NCBI RefSeq assembly: GCF_023159225.1 | Contig: NC_063168.1 | Span: 45,270,562 to 45,334,561 of the forward strand | From: Perognathus longimembris pacificus | Lineage: Eukaryota > Chordata > Mammalia > Rodentia > Heteromyidae | Reading direction: 5' to 3' | Length of the DNA: 64,000 nt | In this document: in pieces, positions 46,132 through 58,144 of the stretch | Position numbering within the stretch: the first letter of the stretch is position 1 | How the letters are laid out: each line of letters opens with the position of its first letter | The notes under the pieces: generated by a model | The model's database searches: none | What the model was told of the DNA's origin: nothing | Seen by the model: the letters and a program-made list of their open reading frames with translations, nothing else | Translations under genes and position numbers: made by a program

Positions 46132-49100
46132 ATGGAAGGAGAAAAAACACTCTTATCCTTGATCTCTTTGAATATAAATGGTATAAACTCTCCAATAAAG
46201 AGGAGCAGACTGGCAGAATGGATCCGCAAACAAAAAGTTGCCATCTGTTGTCTACAAGAGACCCACCTTACAGCAAGAGACAAAAACAAGCTCCGAAAGA
46301 AAGGATGGAGCAAGATCTTCCAAGCAAACACACCTACCAAAATGGCAGGAGTAGCCATCCTGATCTCAGACAAGCTGGATTTCTCATTAAAATCAACTCA
46401 AAAAGACAAAGAAGGTCACTACATTATAATACAAGGAAAAATCCAGAATCAAGACATCACGGTGCTAAATGTATACTCACCGAACAAAAGAGGCCCTACA
46501 TATGTCAAGCAAATTCTCACAGAACTACAGAACAAGATAGACCCAAACACAATCATAGTGGGTGACTTTAATACCCCACTCTCTCCAAGAGACAGATCCA
46601 ACACCCAGAGGATTAGCAGGGGAGCTGAGGACCTAAGTAATACCATATCCCAAATGGATCTGATAGATCTATACACAATCTTCCACCCTACAGAGACCCA
46701 ATACACCTTCTTCTCAGCAGCCCATGGATCATACTCCAAAATAGACCATGTCATAGCCCACACAAAGACCCTCAGCAAATACAAAAGTATTGACGTCATC
46801 CCATGTATTATATCTGACCATAGTGGATTAAAGGTAACCCTCAATTACAATGGTTACCACAGAAGCTATACACATTCTTAGAGGCTAAACCCCACACTGT
46901 TATCCAACACTTGGACCACAGACCAAATTAAAGATGAAATTAACGAATTCATAAGTCACAATGACAATGAAAATACATCACAAAGAAACCTATGGGACAC
47001 AGCTAAGGCAGTACTGACGGACAAGATCATCACCCTCAGCACTCACATTAAAAGAATGGAAACAGAGCAGGTGAATAACCTCACGATGAAACCAAAACAT
47101 CTGGAGAAACAAGAAATGATCGAATCTAAAATGACTAGGAGGAGAGAGATCACAAAGCTTAAAGAAGAGATAAATCTGATTGAAAATAGAAAGACCATTT
47201 GAGAAATAATTAAGACTAAAAGCTGGTTCTTTGAGAAAATAAATAAAATTGACAGACCCCTCACAAGACTTACAAAAAAAAGAAGATAAGAGGCTCATAT
47301 ACCTAAAATCAGGGACTCCACCGGAAAAATAACAACAAGTACACACGATATTCAAACAATCATAAGGAACTATTTCCAGAACCTCTACTCACTAAAAAAC
47401 AATAATTTTACAGAAATGGATCAATTCTTAGAGAAGTATAAACTGCCCAAACTGAACCAAGAAGAAATAAATCAACTAAATAAACCAATAACTTACAGCG
47501 AGATACAGGGAGTAATCAAGAACCTCCCAACAAAGAAAAGCCCAGGCCCAGATGGATTCACCAACGAATTCTATAAAACCTTTAGTGAGAAGCTAATACC
47601 AATACTCCTCAAACTCTTCCGTGAAATAGAAACAGAGCGAGAAATCCCAAACTCATTCTAGGAAGCTAATATCATACTCATTCCCAAACCAGGCAAAGAC
47701 CCAACAAAAAAAGAGAACTTCAGACCAATATCACTAATTAACACAGATGCAAAGCTCCTCAATAAAATATTAGCTTACAGGACCCAGAAACTGATCAAGA
47801 AAATTACACAGCATGACCAAGTAGGCTTCATCCCAAAGACACAAGGATGGTTCAACATCCGTAAATCAATCAATGTAATTCACCACATAAACAGAACTAA
47901 AATCAAGAATCCCATTGTTATCTCAGTCAATGCCCAAAAAGCCTTTGACAAAATACAACATCCATACTTATTAAAAGCTCTGGAGAGAACAGGAATAGAT
48001 GGAACATTCCTCAAAACAATAAAAGCCATATACAACAGACCAACTGCTAACATCATCATTTTAAATGGAGAGAAACTTAAATCATTCCCCCTAAACTCAG
48101 GAACAAGACAAGGATGCCCACTCTCCCCACTTCTTTTCAACATAGTGCTGGAATCCCTAGCCATAGCAATAAGGCAAGAGGAGGACATCAAAGGGATCCA
48201 CTTCGGCAAGGAAGTAATCAAGCTATCCCTAGTCGCAGCTGACATGATCTTATATCTGAAGGACCCAAAAAACTCAATCTCCAAACTCCTACACCTAATA
48301 AACCATTTTGGCAAAGTAGCAGGATACAAAATCAATCCACAAAGTCAGCAGCTTTTCTGTACACAAGCAATGTACAAGCAGAAAAGGAAATTATGGAAAC
48401 AATTCCATTTACAGTAGCAAAAAAATAATAATAAAGTACCTAGGGATCAACCTAACTAAAGATGTAAAGGACCTATTTAATGAGAACTATGAAAATCTAA
48501 AAAGGGAAATCAAAGAAGACACAAGGAGATGGAAAGACCTCCCATGCTCATAGGTAGGCAGAATCAATATAGTGAAAATTGCCATATTGCCTAAATTGTT
48601 ATACAAATTCAATGCAATCCCTATCAAGATCCCAGTTACATTCTTCACTGAAATAGAGAAAGCAATCCATAAACTCATATGGAACAGCAAAAGACCTAGA
48701 ATAGCCAAAGCAATTCTAGACAAAAAAAGCAGTTGCAGGAGGTATCACAATACCAGACTTCAAGCTCTATTATAGAGCCTTCATAACAAAAACAGCCTGG
48801 TATTGGTATAAAAACAGACCTGAAGACCAATGGAATAGAATTGGAGACCCAGAAACAAAACCACACTCTTACAGACAGCTGATATTTGACAAAGGAGCTA
48901 AAGACATACAATGGAAAAAACTGAGCCTCTTCAACTACTGGTGCTGGGAAAACTGGGCAGCCATATACAGAAAACTCAAAGTGGACCCTAGCCTATCACC
49001 ATGCACCAAGATCAACTCAAAATGGATCAAGGACCTCAACATCAGACCTGAAACCTTGAAACTACTGAAGGACAGAGTAGGAAAGACACTAGAACTTATA

Positions 49101-49968
49101 GGCACAGGTAGGAACTTCCTGAACATAGTCCCAGGGGCACAACAGATAGGGGAGAGACTCAACAAATGGGACTACTACAAAATAAAAAGTTTCTGCACAG
49201 CTAAGGACATAGCCACCAAACTAGAAAGACAGCCAACCATACGGGAAAGGATCTTTACCAGCACAGCAACGGACAAAGGCCTAATATCTGTCATCTACAG
49301 AGAACTCAAAAAACTAAGCCCCTCCAAGCCCAATAAACCAATTATTAAATGGGCAAAGGAGCTGAAGAGAGACTTCACAAGAGAAGAGATAAAAATGGCA
49401 AAGAAACATATGAGGAAATGTTCAATATCCCTGGTAGTAAAGGAAATGCAAATAAAAACAACCCTGAGATACCACCTCACCCCAGTTAGAATGGCCTATA
49501 CTCTGAACTCAGGCAACAACAATTGCTGGAGGGGGTGTGGGGAAAGAGGAACCCTTCTCCATTGTTGGTGGGAGTGCAAATTAGTACAACCACTTTGGAG
49601 AACAGTATGGAGGGTCCTCAAAAAGCTCAACATAGACCTACCTTATGTATGACCCAGCCATACCACTCCTCGGCATCTATCCTGAACAACAGGTCTCAAG
49701 ATATCAAAAAGACATCTGTACTTCCATGTTTATCACTGTGCAATTCACAATAGTCAAAATATGGAATCAACCCAGGTGCCCCTCCACAGATGAATGGATC
49801 CAAAAAATATGGTACCTATACGCAATGGAATACTACATAGTGATTAGAAATGGTGAAATATTGGTATTCACAGGGAAATGGTCAGAACTTGAACAAATAA
49901 TGTTGAGCGAGACAAGCCTAGAACACAGAAAACAAAGGGGCATGATGTCCCTGATATATGACTGTTAA
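46132..49968 (+). pseudogene. LINE-1 ORF2 (endonuclease-reverse transcriptase), broken
   Basis: ORF2p nicks target DNA and reverse-transcribes RNA there. The endonuclease domain is intact in one frame to residue 249, with catalytic-position residues N14 (SLNING), E43 (QETH), the GDFN motif near 145 and SDH near 230. It ends at a stop (46879-46881). More in-frame stops follow at 47200-47202 and 47659-47661. The reverse transcriptase then stays open from 47662 to 48417 and shows [16 protein letters not shown] and [10 protein letters not shown]. The catalytic FADD box has become VAAD (48232-48243), which removes a metal-binding aspartate. Frameshifts follow. The Cys-rich knuckle is at about 49525-49600 ([18 protein letters not shown]), and the last part opens again at 49645. 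Confidence 0.92.
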
Positions 49969-50398
49969 GATGGGGTGACGGGGAGACAGTAGAGACCAGG
50001 TCTGTGAAACCAAAAACCTCTTGTCAAATGGTATTTCCCACAGGTTTGGGTCAGTGACCCTACTTTATGTAACTAAAACCAAACAACTACTCAACATATA
50101 AAGGCCAAAAATAGACCTCTCAGTGGATCACAATAGCTCAAAAGCTATGCATGTATGTTCATATAAGACAAGGATAAGCAAACTCTATTGTTGACGTTAC
50201 ATTTAAAGTCCTAGGTGAATTTCCTTTGGCGTAGGCCATGTGGGTACTGTATATGTTCTTGGTACACTGTGTATTGTATATATGTCTACCTGATCTAGGG
50301 AAGGGAAAGAAAAACAGGGTGTAAAATATCACAAGAAATGTACACGCTGCCCTATTATGTAACTGTACCCCTTTTGCACAACACCTTGTCAAAAAATT
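49969..50398 (+). other. LINE-1 3' UTR
   Basis: About 430 bases after the ORF2 end, collinear with the chimera's 3' UTR at 29640-30370 and clearly shorter than the 3' UTR at 22670-23440. Confidence 0.75.
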
Positions 50399-50689
50399 TG
50401 TTTAATTAATAAATAAATTTAAATATATTTATAAATTGTGTACTTGAAAAATGTAAACATATGCTTTAAGAAATGCAAAATGTCATATCTAAAATAAATA
50501 ACATAAGTTCCATTCAAGGAATAGGCCATGTGACTTAAATATTTTTGTAACAATGTCTCAGTGAGTAAAATAATTGTGCAGTGTAGTCAGTACTGACCTC
50601 ACTCATATTAGAATTTTCTTCAAAATAGGAAACTTAAAAACTAAAGCTGGACTTACAAACCCTGCATTTTATTTTCTTTGGTAAAGAAA

Positions 50690-50785
50690 CTAATGGTAAG
50701 AAATGTACTCACTACCTTACATACATAACTGTAACCCCTCTGTATATTACCTGGAAAATGAAATGAATTTAATAAAAAGGAGAAA
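50690..50785 (+). mobile_element. Short LINE-1 3' terminus
   Basis: Last bases of an L1: 'gtactcactaccttacatac', 'ataactgtaacccctctgta', ending in 'aataaaaagg'. Confidence 0.7.
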
Positions 50786-50789
50786 CAAA

Positions 50790-51670
50790 AAAAAGAATTT
50801 CTTAAGGGATTTTGAGCAAGTAGATATCTTTGTTTCAGGTAGTGATATAGGGCAATGTTTTCCAAATACTCCTATATATCAGCATTAAAGGGATAATTTG
50901 ATAGGAGATAGAGAAGGGGGGGAGATATTTGATGTTAGCACTCAATCAGAAGTTTGAACTTGTGTCTAGGAATTTATATTTGTGAATATCATGTGTTTCT
51001 GATGCTCTTTCACATTTAAGAACGAGTGGAATACAGAATGGATTAGAATGCAGAAAATAATGCAGACAAGAGGCTCCTGGAAAAGTTCTGAAGGTATTGG
51101 ATTATGTAACTAGACTATGGTAGAAAAAAATAACTGGCTGTCACTATGAATGCAGAATTAATCAAATTTGATAAATGCTTGATTGTATGTTACAGGAAGC
51201 AAGTTTTAGTCTGTTGCCTAGAATATCTCAGACTCTTCCATGGTATATGGGATGTCGTAAAACTTCATGATTTGTACTGAATGATTAAATGAATGAAAGA
51301 AAGGTAAAGCTAACTACAGAGGCACGTGCTTCACTCTGGAAGCACCTATATGTAAGGAATCTGGTTTCAGGAAAAACAATGAGACAAGGGTTTTCTATGA
51401 TTGAGTCCAAAAGATTGGTAAGATATGCAATGCCATAGGAATTGTGGGAGAGCTTGTTACACACCTCTCTAGGACATTACATCTGGGACACAGTAGAACA
51501 AAGAAGACTGGAGGACTTCTCATGGCTTGTAAAGTCTTCTGTCACTGTGTGTGACTCTTGCGAGATGTTTGGGTGGGTCCTCAGGCCTTTTTGTGTGTGT
51601 TCTGACTATGCATGGGTACTTGGCAGCCAGATGGTAGAGATAAGTCCACATCTTCTTCTAGCATTTTGGT
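50790..51670. other. No feature recognised
   Basis: Unique-looking sequence without exon signals that I trust. Confidence 0.35.
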
Positions 51671-51675
51671 TTGGT

Positions 51676-51760
51676 TTTTAGTGGTGCTGGGGTTTGAACT
51701 CAGGGCTTTGCACTTGCTAGGTAGGCACTCTACCAAGTGAGCCACATCCTCAGCCCTCCT
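51676..51760 (-). mobile_element. ID-like monomer
   Basis: 'ggtgctggggtttgaactca' to 'agccacatcctcagccct', reverse orientation. Confidence 0.7.
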
Positions 51761-51764
51761 TTGA

Positions 51765-52870
51765 AGCTTTTAATTACATCAATTCACCTAGCCCCCTTTA
51801 ATTGCCTCCACAAAGGAGCACATCTTCCAGCCTTAAACACTATTTATCAAATATCCTCTCAGTGCCTCTCAGCTCATCCCCCTTGTACCTCTTTCACCCC
51901 TTTTCTCCAACAACACCCCTCCCCTCTCTGTTTGCTTGGTCTTTGTCCTATGGACCCTGCTTCCTTTTCACAGAGAGATGGAACTTCTCTCAGGAATGGG
52001 CTTTCCTTACCCTGCCCCACTCTGCTCCTGACCACAGCAGGCCATCCAATTCCAGGGTTGAAGCCCACCAGCCTGTCTTCATTTTTCCTAAAAGGCAAAT
52101 CAGGCCTGCTACAGACAACTCTAAAAAACAAAACAAAACAAAACAAAAAAAACACCTAGGGCATTTCCTTAGCACCAAGGTACGTACACTGCCTTTTTCA
52201 ATTCCCTTCAGTCTGAATCCCATCTTATACACTGAATAGACACCATCTTCCTGTGGAATCTTAGGAAGAAAAGTAGCCCACCCAGGTACCCATGTACTGC
52301 ATTATAGTAGAATTATTTCTGTGGCTGAAATGGGTCTAGATGACAGCTGTTGTTCCTCCTAATGAATATTCCTTGATCTCTTAAATAAATGTATCCCTTT
52401 CTTTCTGATTTCTCTCCTGTGAGGTACACAGGTTGGCATGGGGTATACAAGCCCACCACGCAGGGAAGAAAAAGGGGAGTAGCATTCTGTTCCCTTGGAC
52501 ATGTTGGAGACACAAAACCAGAAGGCCACCTGAAGCAGCCAGGCTGGATTGGCTTGTGGAACAAAAGGTTCTCCCTAGGCCTGGGCACCTGCTGTGAGAC
52601 TAGGAAGACAAATGAAGGTCAGAGGATTTGGAGATGTAAACATCATGACAAGCAAAGTCAGTTCAAAAATGACCAAAAAAAAAAAAAAAAAAGATATGGA
52701 AGAATTTCAGGAATATAAACTTTACCCTGAACTCCTAGTTCTGCCTTTGTAAGGGCCATCATGGAACTAGGCATGCTGAGGCCATGTCCTGAATGGCTTG
52801 GTTATAAATCCAGTGGTTTGTTAGCAACATACAATGTTCTCTAATTCTAACCCCCATGTCCAGAGAAGGT
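51765..52870. other. Pyrimidine-rich stretch, no gene recognised
   Basis: C/T-rich on this strand (51780-52100), which yields several overlapping short frames. An A homopolymer of about 19 sits near 52675-52693 and could mark an unrecognised retrocopy ending there, but I cannot name a parent. Confidence 0.3.
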
Positions 52871-52879
52871 AAGATGTGC

Positions 52880-53505
52880 CATGTGCATCTTCCCAGAGAC
52901 TTTCATACTGCAGGTGTCCCCAGTCTTCAGGGAAAACAATGGATGCTTGCTGGAGGGTGAAGATGATGTGTGTCTGTGGGACCAAGCAGCAAGGCCTCCT
53001 CATCCTTAACAGGCAAAGGCTGCAGAGAGATCATTGCTTGGAGAATTTCATCAGTTTCTATCTCTGTTTGATGATAGAAAGCTTCAATGTCTCATCAGGG
53101 CCAAAAACGAACACCTGTCATCCCAAGCATGCCTTTTCATCCTTCTTAGAGTGGTCCAGCATGCCCAACAGGATGGCAAAGTCTCAGTTCTTACCACCAA
53201 TGCCAGGAAAAGGTGGCTCTTCTTTGGACTCAGCACCATTGTAAGCAATGAGGAAAGAGGGTCCTCAGCCCTGCTGAAAATGGCAATCAAGCTAACATTC
53301 CTCTTGGCAAACTCCAGTGCCAATTTAGCAGTCCTGCCAAGCTCTGAGGTACACACTGGACTAAAGTCTAATGGATGGAAGAAGAGAGTCCCTCATGAGT
53401 TCCTCAGAAAGTTCCAGAGTATATTCAGCCAAAGTAAGGCCTCATGTTGGAGGCTTCATTTCTGGAAGGCACTCTCTGGGTATGGCTCCAGAGCAGCAGT
53501 CTGAG
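52880..53505 (-). pseudogene. PRDX6 pseudogene: Processed pseudogene of peroxiredoxin 6
   Basis: PRDX6 is a cytosolic 1-Cys peroxiredoxin with added phospholipase activity. The minus strand keeps a readable stretch (53356 downward) MCTSELGRTAKLALEFAKRN, matching the family's active-site region CTTELGRAAKLAPEFAKRN. The peroxidatic Cys codon is still present. Further along in other frames lie LLGML, KKDEK, VFVFGPD and LKLS, in the order of the parent protein and without introns. Upstream, stops interrupt the N-terminal part (about 53400-53500). The C-terminal part is poorly preserved. Many stops and frame changes mean it cannot make the enzyme. No poly(A) tract is visible, so the retrocopy is old. 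Confidence 0.8.
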
Positions 53506-53589
53506 AGTAGGGGATGGGAGTGGAGGGTGGGAGCTAGGACTGCACAGATGAACAAATCAGCCAGGAGGCACAGGTACTGAAGTCTTGCT

Positions 53590-53822
53590 CTCATTTTATT
53601 AATATTGACTTTTTAAAACATTTTTTGGATATTCAGGCTGTTGCTAAGTTTTCTCTATTATAAATACTGCTACAATAAACTCTTTGCAGAATATATCTTT
53701 GTACATTTGTCTAATTACATCCTGAGGATTAATTCTTTAAAAATAGAATTCCTGAATCAAAAGAAATAGATGTTTTCAAGGAATTTATTAAATGTTGTCA
53801 AACTACCTACAAGAATTGCAAC
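53590..53822 (-). mobile_element. Old LINE-1 fragment
   Basis: Reverse L1 ORF2/3' region: 'tattataaatactgctacaa' and 'ctgaggattaattctttaaa'. It continues after the SINE. Confidence 0.65.
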
Positions 53823-53824
53823 GC

Positions 53825-54052
53825 ACTTAGTGCTAGTATCTTATGCCTGTAAGCCTACCTATTTGGGAGGCTACATTCAGAGGATCTCAGTTTCTGAACA
53901 GCCTGGAAAAGAGAGTCCAAGACATTCCATCTCCAAACTAACCAGCAAAAATCCAGGCTGGAGATATGAATCAAGTAGTAGATCACCAGCATAAGCCAAA
54001 AAAGCTTAGTGAACACTCAAGGCCCCAAGTTCAAAGCCCAGTACCAGAAAAA
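53825..54052 (+). mobile_element. 7SL-Geo SINE, old
   Basis: Diverged copy inside L1: 'tagtatcttatgcctgtaag' then 'ctggagatatgaatcaagta' and 'gttcaaagcccagtacca'. Confidence 0.65.
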
Positions 54053-54094
54053 TAACAAAAAAAAGGAAAAGAAAATAAGAAAAAGAAAATTTAT

Positions 54095-55010
54095 ATCCAT
54101 GCTATTAAGTGTGAAATAGTAGCTCACTGTATTTCCTACTGGCATTTTCCTGGTAACCAAGAATGTTAAGCACTTTTCATATGTTTGCTGGCCATTAAAG
54201 ATACTGTCTTCAAGGAGATGTCTGCTTGATCTTTTCTTCATTTTGAGGTTGAATTGCTCATCTTTTTGTAGTTGAGTTGTAAAAGTACTTTATATATTAT
54301 AAGTGCTAGACACTTAATGACATATGATTTGCAAATTCATCTCCAGCTCTATTGCCTGTCTTTTCATTCTTCATGATATCCTTTGACTCACAAAGTTTTA
54401 AATTTTGAGGATATCCAATTTATTCTTGTCTTGCTGATTCTACTTGTATTCTCTAAAACTCCACTGACAAATCTAGGCTCAAAAAGATTTACACCTTCAA
54501 ATGGTTTCAGCTCTTGCATGTAGGTATTTAGTCAGTTTTGAGTTTATTTTTATATATGATATGAAGTAGGGGACTAACTTCATTATTTTTCAGGTAACTA
54601 ATCCATTTTTCTCTGCTGAATGAATGATTTGGCACCTCTGTTAAGAAGCAGTTGACCATAGACTTTATTTCTAGAAATTCAATTATATCCTAGTGACCTA
54701 TATGTACATTTTTATGTCAAGTACCATACTGCTTTGATTATTATAGCTTTGTAGTTATACAATTTTGATAAGTTTAAATGCCTACATGTGGCTAGTAATT
54801 ATATTGGACAGCATACAATTACATGACTTTTAGTTAACTCATACAGTTGTGCCAACATCACCACAATCCACTTTTAGAACATTTCCATCATGGGATCCTT
54901 TTCAATTTTAAATTTCTATTTCTTCTTTGCTCTGCTCTCATGATTTTTAATTTTGCTGAAATTAGGTTTTAATCATTATCTAACCTTTATGTATATGTAT
55001 GACTTTAACA
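54095..55010 (-). mobile_element. Old LINE-1 ORF2/3' region
   Basis: Long reverse L1M-like stretch. 'gactttatttctagaaattc', 'accatactgctttgattatt' and 'atagctttgtagttat' are typical of reverse ORF2. The part from about 54790 on is less certain. Confidence 0.8.
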
Positions 55011-55262
55011 TTCTTATCAAAATTCATAACATTTTGTATTTATTTGTTGGCTGTTTTCCCTTTAGACTGTTAAGTGAGATCAAGGTATAGAGAAAATGAG
55101 AATTTTGCTGAGAATGGAGGTCAGGTGGAAAGACAGTTAATTTGGGAGTGTCAAGCATATCCTAGGGAAAATGACAGAAGGGACATCAGAAGCACAGTGG
55201 GCACATTATAGCCATGTTTTCAAGGTCAGATGAAGGAGAAGGCAGGTTCTGTCTCACTCTTT

Positions 55263-55335
55263 GCAGTACTGAAGTTTGGGTTTGAACTCAGGATCTTGGT
55301 GGACAGGTGCTCTACCACTTGTGCTACTTGAGCAG
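55263..55335 (-). mobile_element. ID-like fragment
   Basis: 'tttgggtttgaactcaggat' and 'ggtgctctaccacttgtgct', reverse orientation. Confidence 0.6.
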
Positions 55336-55404
55336 GTTCTTAAAATGTCAGAGCTGTCCCAACCAGAGATGTTTTGGTAAATGTATAGTCTTTTTAAAAT
55401 TTTT

Positions 55405-55632
55405 CTTGCCCCCCCCCCCGCCAATACTGGAACTGTGCCTCATGCTTCCTCAGTTTACTTGCTTGACTAGTGCTCTACCACTTGAGCTGTGCCTCCTGCC
55501 TAGCTTTTTTGTTGGTTATTTTGGAAGGAGTCCTCAGGGCTTTTCCACTGAAGCTGTCCTCTGACAAGTCCTCTGGATCTCCATCTCGTAGGTATCTAGA
55601 ATTATAGGCATGGGTCACTGACCCTCTGCCAA
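55405..55632 (-). mobile_element. 7SL-Geo SINE
   Basis: Reverse copy with a C homopolymer at its tail side (55411-55420), Geo part 'ctaccacttgagctgtgcct', and 7SL part ending 'gaattataggcatgggtcac'. Confidence 0.75.
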
Positions 55633-55673
55633 ATATATAGGTGTTTGAGGATAAAGTATTCAGTGCTTCAGAG

Positions 55674-55808
55674 ATAGATGGGCATGGAAGTGCACATCTG
55701 TAATCCTAGCACTTAGGAGACCAAGGCAGGAGGACCACAAGTTCACAGCCAACCAAACTACATAGTCTGAAGCCTACCATGATCCTCTCTCAAAAAGACA
55801 AAAAAAAA
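55674..55808 (+). mobile_element. B1-like (7SL) monomer
   Basis: 'catctgtaatcctagcactt', 'gaggaccacaagttcacagc' and an A tail. Confidence 0.7.
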
Positions 55809-55809
55809 A

Positions 55810-57110
55810 TTGAAATGTAAGTATTCAACATTTCAGATCTTTTTTTCTTCCCCCTTCTCCTTTCTAAGAGAACAAAAGGGTATGCAGAGCCATGGTGCAG
55901 CTCCCATGTGCTCAGTGTACTGGAGGCACTACTACAATTCCTATGATGTCCTTTGGTTCCTTGCTGGTCTTGGTTGTACAGTGACTGGAGCAATTTCCTA
56001 GAATGGAGATGGCAGAGAGCAGGCTGGTACCCAGAAGGAGAGGCTCAAATCCCACCATGTGCTCTTGGTCCTAAGATCCCTATATTGTAGGGATTTCGTA
56101 TCCCTATTTCGTATCCCATTTTGTCCAGTCTGCCAAAACTCTCAGCCTTTTTCCTTTCCTCTGCCTCCCCAAATGGTAATCCTTGATGTTCACTGGAACT
56201 CTAACTCTGGGAGTAGGTTTAGGGAGAAGTGTCTCTTGCTTTATGGAAGAGATAGTATGGCACGGCTTTGTCACTGATATGGAGAGTAGTTTTAAGTCTG
56301 CTTTTCCTTTTATGATACCAGGGCTTTACCACCATTTTCTTTTGGAGAGGTGGGGCAGAATAAGTTGAGTAATGCTTAAGTCAAGTATCTATTCTGAGGT
56401 TCTGAAAGCTCTGTTGTAGGTGGGAAGCCCAATGAAAGGAAGATTGAGAGGATACAGAAATACATCTGATATTATTTTCTAAATTCTCTCTTCCCTAATT
56501 CCTCCATACATGAAGGCCTATGCACAACTGTTTACTGCTATACCTCAGCTTCCTGGACAGTATCCGGTACAGAGGCAGGCTTACATGTTTCTCAGGTGGG
56601 TGGATAGATGGGGTACTACTTCATCCTGAAATAATTCAAGTGGACTGAAAGATCGTTATGCTACTACTAGAAATGTCTAAAACCAACCAGGCATGAGTTT
56701 CCTACCACCTATGTCTCATGTTTGCTTGTGCTGCTCTTGTCTGCCTGAGTCTAGACTTAATTGTTTCATCTGGTGATTGAGCAATGTAAGGTTAATGCAA
56801 ATAATTCTTCCATATGTCAAAATATCAGACACATTTGTACCTGATATGCATATTTTTGTTAGGTTGACGAATTTCTGGCCCTAAGGTTAATTTTAACCAG
56901 TTGCTTGATCTTCAAATTATATGCTTTCATGAATATTGCTGCTGCCTAGAGAAAAATCTCCCCCTACTGAGTTGCTATGAGTAGTTCAGAAGTTTCTGAT
57001 TTTGTAAGTAATGTGAATTTGTTCTAGAAAACTAGAAACTTTCTTGTGACAGAAATGTTTGCAATTGTGTTTGCATGGTTGGGAAAATGAATTGTTCTCA
57101 ATTAAGAGGA
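55810..57110. other. No feature recognised
   Basis: Unique-looking sequence with a short direct duplication near 56090-56125 ('ttcgtatccc' twice). No trusted exon. Confidence 0.35.
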
Positions 57111-57114
57111 AAAG

Positions 57115-57167
57115 CAAGCTGGGGATGTAACCCATACATGAGGCCCTGGGTCCCATTCCCAACATCC

Positions 57168-57170
<3 letters not shown>
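57115..57170 (+). mobile_element. ID-like SINE remnant
   Basis: Head 'agctggggatgtaaccc' fused to 'atgaggccctgggtcccatt', with the middle of the ID half deleted. The purine tract follows directly, so it may have grown from this SINE's tail. Confidence 0.7.
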
Positions 57171-57239
<69 letters not shown>

Positions 57240-57506
57240 GGGAGGAGGGGGAGGAGGAGGGGGAGGGGGAGGGGAGGAGGAGGGGAGGGGGAGGGGGAGG
57301 GGGAGGGGGAGGGGGAGGGGGAGGGGGAGGGGGAGGAGGAGGAGGAGGGGGAGGAGGAGGAGGAGGGGAGGAGGAGGGGGAGGAGGAGGGGAGGGGGAGG
57401 GGGAGGGGGGAGGGGGAGGGGGAGGGGGGGAGGAGGGGGAGGAGAGGAGGGGGGGGAGGAGGAGGAGGAGGAGGAGGGGGAGGAGGAGGAGGAGGAGGAG
57501 GAGGAG
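57171..57506 (+). repeat. 335-base polypurine tract: (GA)n then (GGA/GGGGA)n
   Basis: About 33 GA units (57171-57235), one C near 57238, then almost pure G/A in GGA, GGGGA and GGGGGA units. The long Glu/Gly-rich frame on + and the Pro/Leu-rich frame on - are artefacts of this tract. Confidence 0.97.
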
Positions 57507-57614
57507 ATTCAATTTGAGAGCCTGAGGTTTAAAAAAAAAAAAAAAAAAGATCTGGAATTGAGGAAGCCAGAAACTAGTCTGTCTAGTTGCTACTCACGAG
57601 GTCAGCAAAGGGTA

Positions 57615-57735
57615 ATTGAAGGGCTAGAGGCATGGTTTAAGTGATAGAATACCTGCCTATTAAGCACAAGCACTGTGCTCAAGCTCTAGTACTGTTGAGA
57701 GACCCAAAGAGAAAGACCCTGACTCAAAAAAATAA
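57615..57735 (+). mobile_element. ID-like half of an old 7SL-ID SINE
   Basis: 'atggtttaagtgatagaata', 'cctgcctattaagcacaagc', 'gctcaagctctagtactg'. Confidence 0.55.
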
Positions 57736-57739
57736 GGTA

Positions 57740-58140
57740 ATTGAGATACGAAGTATATTTGAAGGAAATTAAATGAAGCACTACAAATTGTATAGTGTAA
57801 AGTCTTCTCTGGCTTTCCTGAAGTATCCCCAGTTGCTTATGGATGAAAGAGATACGAAGGCCTGTTTAATGATAGGCTCAAGGCTATTACAGAGACTTTG
57901 AGTTAGCCCCAGGGACTAACACAGGAAAATGTAATAAGAAGAAAAAGCAAATTTTGCAACACTACAAAATGACTAATCTAGCATGTTTCTTTTCTTGCCT
58001 TATGCATGTATATATCATATGTATATCAATAATAACTATATTATATCAATAATTTTTAGTTCTATATTTCTCATCTAACAAGTCATAACTATTGAATATT
58101 ATTAATATTCTTCAAAACATAATATTTGATAGCTGTGTGT
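57740..58140. other. No feature recognised
   Basis: AT-rich unique-looking sequence. Confidence 0.35.
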
Positions 58141-58144
58141 TCAT

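Larger units (their letters stand above)
43346..50398 (+). mobile_element. Nearly full-length, inactive LINE-1
   Basis: About 7 kb in the usual order: GC-rich 5' UTR (about 43346-44960), ORF1 (44966 to about 46130), ORF2 (46132-49968), and a 3' UTR ending near 50398 with 'acaacaccttgtc' and an A/T-rich tail. Both ORFs are broken. It is the only copy here with a 5' end, and its ORF2 is the reference for the shorter fragments. I see no clear target duplication. Confidence 0.93.

Noticed and set aside
46132..49968. Active LINE-1 ORF2
   Set aside because: In-frame stops, frameshifts and loss of the catalytic FADD box.
57075..57644. 189-residue Glu/Gly/Arg-rich open frame and its Pro/Leu-rich antisense partner
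   Set aside because: Both are translations of a GA/GGA simple repeat. Any frame through such a tract is open.
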